This document shows positions 57,579 to 64,000 of a stretch of DNA of 64,000 nucleotides, in pieces. The position numbers and the translations under genes were made by a program. Source of the stretch: an uncultured bacterium (GTDB lineage Bacteria > Verrucomicrobiota > Lentisphaeria > Victivallales > UBA1829); assembly GCA_949297765.1 (NCBI GenBank), contig CASFTV010000009.1:61360-125359 (forward strand), in the 5' to 3' direction. The notes under the pieces are model-generated. The model was not told where the DNA came from and searched no databases. It was given only the letters and a program-made list of their open reading frames with translations. Each line of letters starts with the position of its first letter. The first letter of the stretch is position 1.

Positions 57579-58815
57579 TGACTCGCAGTCCCGCCACGGT
57601 TCCCGGCGTCTGAACCTCATTGGCGACAAAACCGATCAGGGAAAGTCCCGCACCGGTGATGAATCCGCTCAAGGCTCCGGCGAATTTCACCACAAAGGTC
57701 TGCGTGGAAAACAGAATGCTCTCATTCCGGCGGCCGAGCTTGTATTCGCCGTAGTCCACCACATCCGCCAGCATGACGGTCAGAATGCCGAGCGAAAGCC
57801 CGATTCCGAAATTGACGCCCGCCCCCGTCAGGAAAACCGACCACCAGAGCAGCGCCGGCTCCGCAGGGAAATACCCCAGCAGCAGGACAGCGAATCCGAG
57901 CACCGGAAACAGTGCAGATGCCGCAAACACCTTTTTCCTCCCGAAACAGGAGGAAAAGAACGGATACCCGAACAATCCGCACAGCTGGGCGATTCCCGCC
58001 GCCAGCAGATACGCGGAAACCATATTCTCGATGCCGACCACATATTTGAAATAGAACACCGCAAATCCATTTGACAGCTGGAACGAGATATTGAACAGCA
58101 GGGAAAGGACCAGCACCACGATCACCTGATCGTTCCTGACCAGCACCCGGATCATCTCTTTCACCGACGTCGGTTCGCGGCTTGCGGGAGAGGTCTGCTT
58201 CCGGTCTTTCACAAACATAAATGTGATGATGGAGCAGACGCAGAAGACAAGCGAGATGAGAACGGCGATCCGGGCGAATCCGGATGCCTGATTCCCGCTG
58301 CCGAGCAGTTTGACGAGCGGAAGGCCGAAATAGCCGATCAGCATCCAGGCGATGCTGGCGAAAATCCGGGGAATCACGGAGATGGTGTCCCGCTCCTTCT
58401 CATCGTCGGTCAGGGCGGGAATCATGGACCAGTAGGGGATGTCCATCAGTGTGTAGGTCAGACCCCAGAGGATGTAGGTTGCCGCAATATAGGTCAGCTG
58501 AAGTTTCCCGTCCAGTCCGGGATTCAGAAACAGGAACGCCAGAACGATCGCATTCAGAATTGTTCCCAGCAGAATCCACGGACGGAATTTTCCCCATCGG
58601 GTCCGGGTGTTGTCAACCACCAGCCCCATCACCGGATCGTTCACCGCGTCGAACAGGCGCGCGACCAGAAAGAGATTCCCGATGAAAATCGGACTGATCC
58701 GGCAGACATCCGTCAGATAAAACATGTAAAACGTTGCAACGATCGCGTAAACCAGATCCTTTCCGAACGCGCCCGCGCCGTAAGAGATCTTTGCTCCCCA
58801 GGTCAGATTCCGCAT
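57457..58815 (-). CDS. GPH-type sugar:cation symporter (MelB-like MFS transporter)
   Basis: 452 aa with about 12 hydrophobic segments. The signature DPVMGLVVDNTRTRWGKFRPW (near residues 60-80) and ADVVDYGEYKLGRRNES (near 345-362) are typical of glycoside-pentoside-hexuronide:cation symporters. AAGGAG precedes ATG 58815. It lies 126 nt behind an AraC gene on the same strand. It probably imports the mono- or oligosaccharide released by the hydrolase at 60053-61876. Confidence 0.92.
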   Translation of the reverse strand: MRNLTWGAKISYGAGAFGKDLVYAIVATFYMFYLTDVCRISPIFIGNLFLVARLFDAVNDPVMGLVVDNTRTRWGKFRPWILLGTILNAIVLAFLFLNPGLDGKLQLTYIAATYILWGLTYTLMDIPYWSMIPALTDDEKERDTISVIPRIFASIAWMLIGYFGLPLVKLLGSGNQASGFARIAVLISLVFCVCSIITFMFVKDRKQTSPASREPTSVKEMIRVLVRNDQVIVVLVLSLLFNISFQLSNGFAVFYFKYVVGIENMVSAYLLAAGIAQLCGLFGYPFFSSCFGRKKVFAASALFPVLGFAVLLLGYFPAEPALLWWSVFLTGAGVNFGIGLSLGILTVMLADVVDYGEYKLGRRNESILFSTQTFVVKFAGALSGFITGAGLSLIGFVANEVQTPGTVAGLRVIMGGIPMLFSLVYLAVFWKFYRLDGAFLRKIREALAQRKG

Positions 58816-58941
58816 TTGCCTTTCTCCTTATTCCGCCATTTCCGTTTTTCCTTCCGGATGATGTAACGTACCATGATTGCCGCCGATTGCAAACGGACTC
58901 CGGCGTTTTCCGTTCGGGAAAGGAGATTCCGGGAACGCCTC

Positions 58942-59880
58942 TCAGGCAAGCATACCGTGGAAACCGTTCATCTTCTCCATCCGCCGTCGGTATTCCCGCG
59001 GGGAGGCTCCGTAAAACCGGCGGAACGCCGTGGAAAAATTCATCGGATTGGGATAGCCGACCCTCTGGGAAATCTCCTTGACCGAAAGTTCCGGAGAGGA
59101 AAAGATCAGCTTCCCGGCCCGTTCCATCCGCCATTCAATCAGCAGCTGATGCGGCGTTTTCCCGTAAACGGAGCGAAAGGCTTTATTCAGGACGATTTCG
59201 GAAAGGCCGCTCTGTTTCATCAAAACCTTCATGCTCAGCGGCTGATCCAGGGAATCGCGCATGAAATTCACCAGAGTGGCAAGCCGGGAATCCGGTTCCA
59301 CCGACCGGTCCGGATACGCGAGCAGCTCCAGAATCTCATACGTCAGAAGGCTGTTGGAAATTCTGCTTTTCAGATCATTTTTCAGCGACAGTTCCTCCAG
59401 TTCCGCCAGCAGAGACTCCAGTCTTCGCCATTCGATTCCGAGGACGCAGTCCCGTCTCTTCAGCCCGGAGGTCTGGAGAAACGGCATCAGCAGCGGTCCT
59501 TCCACCGGAAAGGAATCTTTGACGCACTCCCCTTCCGGCCCGGTCATGATTTCCGTATCCGCTCCCGGCTGGAGCAGGAACACGTCGCCCGGCTCAATCT
59601 GATAGCAGCGCCTTCCCTGCCGCACGAGGATCGAGCCTTCCCGGACATACTCCACTCCGAGAAACGGACTTTTCTCCTGACGGTAATGGTAGTGCGCATT
59701 CACTTTCCCGCGGAACAGCACCCGGATCGAAAGCGGCTGGTCTCCATCGGTTCTCGTGGAAAGGGGAATCAGACGAATCCCTTTCTGCGACGAAGCGTGA
59801 AACACACGGCGTCCGTCCTGATGGGAAAGCATTCTCAATCCGTCGCGGCGGGGAATGGAATTTTCCGGAAGAATTTTCAT
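58942..59880 (-). CDS. AraC-family transcriptional regulator with cupin-type sensor
   Basis: 312 aa from ATG 59880; a TTG stands directly before it. The N-terminal half has a cupin-like stretch (EYVREGSILVRQGRRCYQIE). The AraC DNA-binding domain covers about 200-300 (MKVLMKQSGLSEIVLNKAFR and VKEISQRVGYPNPMNFSTAF). No clear ribosome binding site is seen. It lies between the symporter (same strand) and the divergent hydrolase/P10 operon and probably controls both. Three TTTTTCAAAT copies in the shared 172-nt gap are likely its sites. Confidence 0.9.
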   Translation of the reverse strand: MKILPENSIPRRDGLRMLSHQDGRRVFHASSQKGIRLIPLSTRTDGDQPLSIRVLFRGKVNAHYHYRQEKSPFLGVEYVREGSILVRQGRRCYQIEPGDVFLLQPGADTEIMTGPEGECVKDSFPVEGPLLMPFLQTSGLKRRDCVLGIEWRRLESLLAELEELSLKNDLKSRISNSLLTYEILELLAYPDRSVEPDSRLATLVNFMRDSLDQPLSMKVLMKQSGLSEIVLNKAFRSVYGKTPHQLLIEWRMERAGKLIFSSPELSVKEISQRVGYPNPMNFSTAFRRFYGASPREYRRRMEKMNGFHGMLA

Positions 59881-59889
59881 CAAAATATC

Positions 59890-59969
59890 TTTTTCAAATA
59901 TATTTTTGTTTTTTTCAAATAAAATATACCATTGAAAGCATTGTTTTTCAAATGATTTTCGATTAAAAT
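59890..59969. promoter_or_regulatory. Three TTTTTCAAAT direct repeats and plus-strand promoter
   Basis: Exact copies of TTTTTCAAAT at 59890-59899, 59911-59920 and 59944-59953, with 21- and 33-bp spacings (about two and three helical turns). The third overlaps the spacer of a plus-strand promoter TTGTTT (59941-59946), 17 nt, TAAAAT (59964-59969). Same-face direct repeats ending at the -35 are the pattern of AraC-family activator sites. Confidence 0.6.
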
Positions 59970-60052
59970 GAAAAAAGAAAACAAGATCCTTTCCGGAGAT
60001 CGCTTCAGAGGAACCGCGCTCCGGAATGACCGGAACATGAAAGGGTATTTCA

Positions 60053-61876
60053 ATGAAACGATGGCTTTTCCTCCTTCTCTGCGGGACGGCTTCCGTGCTC
60101 TTTGCGGACAGCTCCCAATCTCCCTACGGCGTCTGCGCGCACATCTGCAAGGGCGAACAGTGGAAACTTGCGGAACCGAAGTTCCGTGTGATGAAACCGG
60201 CGGGAATCCGCTGGGTGCGCAACGGCTTCACATGGGAGCAGGCGGAACCGAAACAGGGGGTGTGGGATTACTCCAAACTGGACATCGTCGCGGAAACGGC
60301 AAAACGGTATCAGATCGACATTCTGCCGATTCTGGCCTACGACGTCCCGTGGGGACACCCCGTTTCCAAGCATCTCGAACTCTGGAAGGAGTACGTCCGG
60401 CGCACCGTCTCGCGCTACGGAAAGCAGTTCCGCTTCTGGGAGATCTGGAACGAGCCGAACATCCATGAGCGTCCGGGCAGCAAAATCGACCCGGAAGAGT
60501 ATGTGCAGATCCTCCGGGCGGCGCGGGAGGAGATCAAAAAAATCGATCCGGATCTGCAAGTCGTGTTCGGCGGAACCGCCGGAGTTCCGATTTCATACAT
60601 TGAGGCGTGTCTCAAGGCCGGAGGTGCGAACTATTTCGATGTGATGAACATCCATCCCTACATTCAGCCCGGACTCCCGGAAAAGATGAAGGAACTGATC
60701 GACCCGCTGTTCGCTCTGCTTCAAAGATACAATGTGAAGAAACCGGTCTGGGTGACGGAGTTCTCCTGGCCGACCCACCGCTATCCCCCGGTCATGACGC
60801 CGGAAGTTCTGCGGGAGGCGCTGAAACACTTCCATCTGACTCCCGAAACGGCGGGCATCGCCGTGATCCGGAATCCCGATCTGGAAAACGAACGGGGAAA
60901 GCTCTTTGCACCGAATGATTATACGCTCGGCGTGTTCCCGAAACGGAAGGAGATTTCGTATGCGGATCTGAAAAATCTGGATGTCAGGCGGTATCCGCTT
61001 CTGGTGCCGTCGCTGACGCAGGCGTTTCCGCGCGAATACTTTACTGATGTGGTCGACTATGTGAAACGCGGCGGAGTGATCCTCCACAGCTTCGGACTGC
61101 CGTTCTACTGCGATGCGAAAAAGAATGCGGAAGGACTCTGGAGACAGATTCCCGATCCGCAGGAATCCATGATGAAGGCGCTTCACATCCAGTGGCTGGC
61201 GGGATGGAAGGACAAGGTGCCGAAAAGTGGAACCATTCAGGCGGCGCCGGGACTGAAACTTCCCGCGATCCGCTTCCGGGGCAGTGAACGCTATCTTTCG
61301 GACGGGAATCTGAAAAAGGGCGACCGGCTGATTCCGCTTTATCTGCAGAAAAACAAGGAGTTCTGTGCGCCCGTGGTCGGCGTCTACCGGTTCGACAGCG
61401 ACCTGAAAGGCGGCGTCATTGCGGATGTCAATTTCCCGATCAGCGGAGTCACGCAGGAAGTTCAGGGACAATATCTTCCGCGCGCCTATCTCACGCTGCT
61501 CTCCTGCGGGATCGAACGGATCTTCTGGTATAAATTCCGCGCGGAGGAGTACGATCCCACCTGCAACGGACACCATTTCGGCATCGTGCACCGCGACTAT
61601 TCCCCGCGCGACGCCTTCACCGCCTACCGGTTTCTGATCCGGATGTGCCCGGAAGGATCGACCCGGCCGGAAATGACGCGGGAAGGCAGACTCTGCCATG
61701 CGCGCTGGAAACGTCCTGACGGCGTCGTTGTTCACGCATGGTGGACCACGGAGGGCGAGCAGTCCGTCCGTCTTCCGTTCGCCGCCCGGGAGATCTACGA
61801 TCATCTCGGAAAGAAACAGCCGCTCCGGGAAACTCTGACCGCCGCCGGAGGAATCCTTTATGCAACAGAACCCTGA
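60053..61876 (+). CDS. Secreted clan GH-A glycoside hydrolase (GH39/GH5-like)
   Basis: 607 aa, signal peptide MKRWLFLLLCGTASVLFA. The barrel begins at once (PYGVCAHICKG; GIRWVRNGFTWEQAEPKQGVW). The acid/base candidate is in EIWNEPN (Glu 134) and the nucleophile candidate in WVTEFSWP (Glu 236). The second half has an alpha/beta stretch (RYPLLVPSLTQAFPREYF...GGVILHSFG) and a beta C-terminus, so the protein is two-domain. Positioned 23 nt before pseudopilin P10 and divergent from AraC plus a GPH symporter, it likely releases small sugars outside for uptake. Confidence 0.85.
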   Translation: MKRWLFLLLCGTASVLFADSSQSPYGVCAHICKGEQWKLAEPKFRVMKPAGIRWVRNGFTWEQAEPKQGVWDYSKLDIVAETAKRYQIDILPILAYDVPWGHPVSKHLELWKEYVRRTVSRYGKQFRFWEIWNEPNIHERPGSKIDPEEYVQILRAAREEIKKIDPDLQVVFGGTAGVPISYIEACLKAGGANYFDVMNIHPYIQPGLPEKMKELIDPLFALLQRYNVKKPVWVTEFSWPTHRYPPVMTPEVLREALKHFHLTPETAGIAVIRNPDLENERGKLFAPNDYTLGVFPKRKEISYADLKNLDVRRYPLLVPSLTQAFPREYFTDVVDYVKRGGVILHSFGLPFYCDAKKNAEGLWRQIPDPQESMMKALHIQWLAGWKDKVPKSGTIQAAPGLKLPAIRFRGSERYLSDGNLKKGDRLIPLYLQKNKEFCAPVVGVYRFDSDLKGGVIADVNFPISGVTQEVQGQYLPRAYLTLLSCGIERIFWYKFRAEEYDPTCNGHHFGIVHRDYSPRDAFTAYRFLIRMCPEGSTRPEMTREGRLCHARWKRPDGVVVHAWWTTEGEQSVRLPFAAREIYDHLGKKQPLRETLTAAGGILYATEP

Positions 61877-61899
61877 AACATGGAGAAGGAGAATCTGAA

Positions 61900-62700
61900 A
61901 TGAACAAACTGTTCCGCCGCATCTCACCCTTCACCCTTGTAGAACTCCTTGTGGTCATTGCGATCATCGCGATCCTTGCGAGCCTTCTTCTTCCGGCGCT
62001 GAACAAGGCGCGGAGCAAGGCACAGACCATTCAATGCGTCAGCAATCTCCGGAATCTCAACACGGGACTGCTGTCGTATACGGAGAGTCACGAATCCTAT
62101 CTTCCGGGCTGCAGCGAATCCGAAAATACGTTCCCGCCCAATTACCGGACGAACTGGTCGGGACTCCTGATCTACGAGGGACATGTCCGTTCGGGCAAGG
62201 AGCTGACCTGCCCGGGAATCCCCCAGTGGGGAGCCTACTGCTGGGAAAACGCCTATACCATGACCACCGAAAAAGCCAGGGAATTTCTGGGGAACAGCGG
62301 AACCGTTCTCTGGCACATGGCATACGGAGGATACGGCTTGAACTATTTCGTGCAGGGCCGGAATTCCCGTACTTATCCAAGGATGAGAATTGATCAGATC
62401 CGCCAGCCGTCCGTGAAAATTGCAATCGGGGATTCCCGGCGATCCGACATCAGCGGGAAACCTTCCGCTTCGGCGGTTCTGGGACCGGGAAAAAGCGATG
62501 GAACCGGCGACGGATTCGGCGGAGCGCCCTTCGGCTGGCACATGCACACGGTCAACATCCTTTTTTTCGATGGACACGCTGCCAGCTTCACCGGACCTGA
62601 CACAACCGCCGGTCTTTTCATGGCCTGGACAAGACGGCAGAAAACATTCGCCTATTCCGACACGCAGAGCGCCGACGAATCCGGCTGGTGGCTTCGCTGA
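61900..62700 (+). CDS. Pseudopilin-like protein P10
   Basis: 266 aa from ATG 61900 (AGGAG 8 nt upstream). Leader MNKLFRRISP, then [16 protein letters not shown] and [24 protein letters not shown] and the C-terminal WHMHTVNILFFDGHAAS motif are present. The -1 residue is Pro, which would block ordinary prepilin peptidase cleavage. Follows its hydrolase in the operon. Confidence 0.92.
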   Translation: MNKLFRRISPFTLVELLVVIAIIAILASLLLPALNKARSKAQTIQCVSNLRNLNTGLLSYTESHESYLPGCSESENTFPPNYRTNWSGLLIYEGHVRSGKELTCPGIPQWGAYCWENAYTMTTEKAREFLGNSGTVLWHMAYGGYGLNYFVQGRNSRTYPRMRIDQIRQPSVKIAIGDSRRSDISGKPSASAVLGPGKSDGTGDGFGGAPFGWHMHTVNILFFDGHAASFTGPDTTAGLFMAWTRRQKTFAYSDTQSADESGWWLR

Positions 62701-62708
62701 TTGTCTTC

Positions 62709-62753
62709 TCCGCTCCTCCGCGGCAGAACGCCCGGAACGGGAGAAGGAGCGGA
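62709..62753. terminator. Stem-loop between convergent genes
   Basis: TCCGCTCCT (62709-62717) pairs exactly with AGGAGCGGA (62745-62753) across a 27-nt loop. It fills the 59-nt gap between the stops of pseudopilin P10 and the GntR gene. No T-run follows, so it may be a weak bidirectional terminator or an RNA-stabilising hairpin. Confidence 0.4.
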
Positions 62754-62759
62754 CAGGCG

Positions 62760-63791
62760 TCAGTGAACGAGACTCGAACCGGGAATGTAGCGCATGGGAT
62801 TGCGCCAGTCGTTGCAGGACCGGATTCCGGACTGGATGGAGAAGCGCATCTCCTCCAGCAGTTTGCGCACCATTGCCGTATGATCCCGCATGATGGAATC
62901 GAGCTGGAGGGAACTGCCCTCGACGAATTTGACGCGGTCGACGGTCAGCAGCCAGTAATCTTTTCCGGGCAGGAATCCGCGGTCGAACATTGCGCCGATC
63001 AGCCGCGTGGAAAGAAGACGGGTGGACGTGAAATAGAGTTTCTCCGGACGCAGTTCATGTTCGAAGTCTGTTCCATTTTCATTGAATACGGTGCTGTACG
63101 GCAGCAGGATCTCTTTTTCGACGGACAGATGGAAGCGTCTGCACCCGGACTGGAATCCGAGATACTTCAAGCGGTTCTGCTCCGATTCCTGAAATCCGAG
63201 ATAGGTGACGGGACGGTTCTGACCGGCCAGAATCTCCGCCGCCAGCATGCAGGAACTGAAATGGTCGATCCCGACGGCAGGAAAGATTCCCGGCAGCGGC
63301 GAATAATCCCAGAAAATCAGCGGAATTCCCTGCATTTTGAGTTCGATGAAGGCGGGCAGCAGCTCCCGGACAAAATGCGGATAGCAGAAGATTCCCTGAA
63401 ACCCGTCGTGAATCAGCTGCAGAATCAGCCGGTTCTGTTCCCGGGAATCCTCCGGCATATTGAAGATTGTGATATTCTGCGCATATTCCGGCGCGAGATT
63501 GAAGAGCAGTCCCGCATAGAAATCTTCGGAAGCCTCTTCGGCATCTCTTCCGCTCTGTTCCCAGCAGAACGCGATCTTATAGAGTTTCTCCGCCGCGGGT
63601 TTTCCGAGACGGACAAAATATCCGTTTCCGCGGAAGCACTCCAGCAGTCCGCATTCCACCAGCTGCTGAAGTTTTTTATGAATTCGGCTTTGAGGGACGC
63701 CGAACTCCTCCGCCAGTTTCCGTTCACTCGGCAGGCGTTTCCCCGGCGGATACGCTCCCTGTTCGATTTTTTCCTGCAGGATTTCCAGCAT
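62760..63791 (-). CDS. GntR/LacI-type hybrid transcriptional regulator
   Basis: 343 aa from ATG 63791, chosen because AGGA lies 7 nt upstream and the promoter lies above it. GntR winged helix at residues 1-72 (LPSERKLAEEFGVPQSRIHK, wing FRGNGYFV), then a LacI-type sensor domain (YKIAFCWEQ; GFQGIFCYPHF; GIPLIFWDYSP; PVTYLGFQ). Its target operon is probably to the right, outside the window. Confidence 0.9.
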   Translation of the reverse strand: MLEILQEKIEQGAYPPGKRLPSERKLAEEFGVPQSRIHKKLQQLVECGLLECFRGNGYFVRLGKPAAEKLYKIAFCWEQSGRDAEEASEDFYAGLLFNLAPEYAQNITIFNMPEDSREQNRLILQLIHDGFQGIFCYPHFVRELLPAFIELKMQGIPLIFWDYSPLPGIFPAVGIDHFSSCMLAAEILAGQNRPVTYLGFQESEQNRLKYLGFQSGCRRFHLSVEKEILLPYSTVFNENGTDFEHELRPEKLYFTSTRLLSTRLIGAMFDRGFLPGKDYWLLTVDRVKFVEGSSLQLDSIMRDHTAMVRKLLEEMRFSIQSGIRSCNDWRNPMRYIPGSSLVH

Positions 63792-63820
63792 GTCCGTTCC
63801 TGTGCTTCTTTTTAGGAAGT

Positions 63821-63848
63821 AGTATAGCATTCCTCTCCCGGAAGACAA
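63821..63848 (-). promoter_or_regulatory. Promoter of the GntR gene at 62760-63791
   Basis: Minus strand TTGTCT (63848-63843), 16-nt spacer, TATACT (63826-63821), about 30 nt ahead of the start codon. Confidence 0.6.
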
Positions 63849-63927
63849 CCGATGCATCAATTTATTTTTTGATTTTTTTATTTACACCTCTTGACAAAAA
63901 AGCCTCTTCTGCAGTTTGTGAAAAACT

Positions 63928-63982
63928 CGCCTCAAATGATGATTTTGAGATTGTTGTTCGGCAGATTGAAAATCTTGAGGCG
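63928..63982. repeat. Interrupted inverted repeat near the right edge
   Basis: CGCCTCAA (63928-63935) pairs with TTGAGGCG (63975-63982), and GATTTT (63941-63946) with AAAATC (63969-63974), leaving a 5-nt bulge on the left arm. No gene is visible between 63792 and 64000. Function unknown; it could be a structured 5' leader of the next gene or an operator pair. Confidence 0.4.
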
Positions 63983-64000
63983 CATATATTCAAGATCTCT

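Noticed and set aside
1..64000. Mobile element or phage explanation for the repeated modules
   Set aside because: No transposase, integrase, terminal repeats or target duplications were seen; paralogues are strongly diverged and in different contexts.

Overview
The window looks like a chromosomal segment of a Lentisphaerae bacterium (Victivallis-like). This is inferred from gene content: ten single-copy pseudopilin-like proteins next to secreted carbohydrate-active enzymes, many AraC/GntR/LacI regulators, and GC-rich coding DNA with consensus-like sigma-70 promoters. I see no rRNA, tRNA, transposase, phage gene or CRISPR array.

The layout is a string of small catabolic modules, most built as [dedicated regulator] + [one pseudopilin] + [one or more secreted glycan-active proteins]. 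(1) 1-3351, minus: LacI, pseudopilin, LVIVD beta-propeller protein (cut by the window edge). (2) 3566-11797, plus: LacI-like, pseudopilin, large clan GH-A-like hydrolase A, GH99/WbsX-like enzyme, an array of four hairpins, and a GH35 protein lacking its expected acid/base residue. (3) 11827-14816: a degraded pair (truncated pseudopilin, frameshifted GH5) divergent from an AraC gene, followed by an ADP-ribosylglycohydrolase (14953-16248) and a membrane protein with an apparent frameshift (16264-18089). (4) 18196-28965, minus: an operon of CE4-like deacetylase, pseudopilin, acetyl-xylan-esterase-like protein, a 1308-residue protein of unknown function and a sialate O-acetylesterase, with a GntR gene behind it. 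(5) 29325-34180: AraC divergent from pseudopilin and hydrolase B. (6) 34275-39438: hydrolase C and pseudopilin divergent from AraC; then a small P-loop protein. (7) 40085-46273: SGNH hydrolase, pseudopilin and hydrolase D divergent from GntR. (8) 46308-51288: AraC divergent from pseudopilin and hydrolase E. Then a MarR/YczE pair. (9) 52482-57058: GH39/GH5-like enzyme and pseudopilin divergent from AraC. Then a Cdd1-type helix-hairpin-helix protein. (10) 57457-62700: AraC and a GPH-type sugar symporter divergent from a clan GH-A enzyme and pseudopilin. A last GntR gene (62760-63791) faces the right edge.

Hydrolases A-E are diverged paralogues sharing a WTDQG-type beta-sandwich motif, a TIM-barrel-like domain with both expected catalytic glutamates, and a C-terminal beta region. 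The pseudopilins share a hydrophobic N-terminal helix with Glu at +5, a conserved Cys-x-x-N motif and (except the truncated one) a C-terminal His...Asp-x-His motif, but none has the Gly normally required at -1 of a prepilin cleavage site. The most interesting idea is that each secreted enzyme has its own pseudopilin partner, expressed under one substrate-specific regulator, forming a modular secretion or surface-display system. No pilus or type II secretion ATPase, platform protein or prepilin peptidase is encoded here, so the machinery would have to be elsewhere.

All calls come from reading the sequence by eye; no database search was run.
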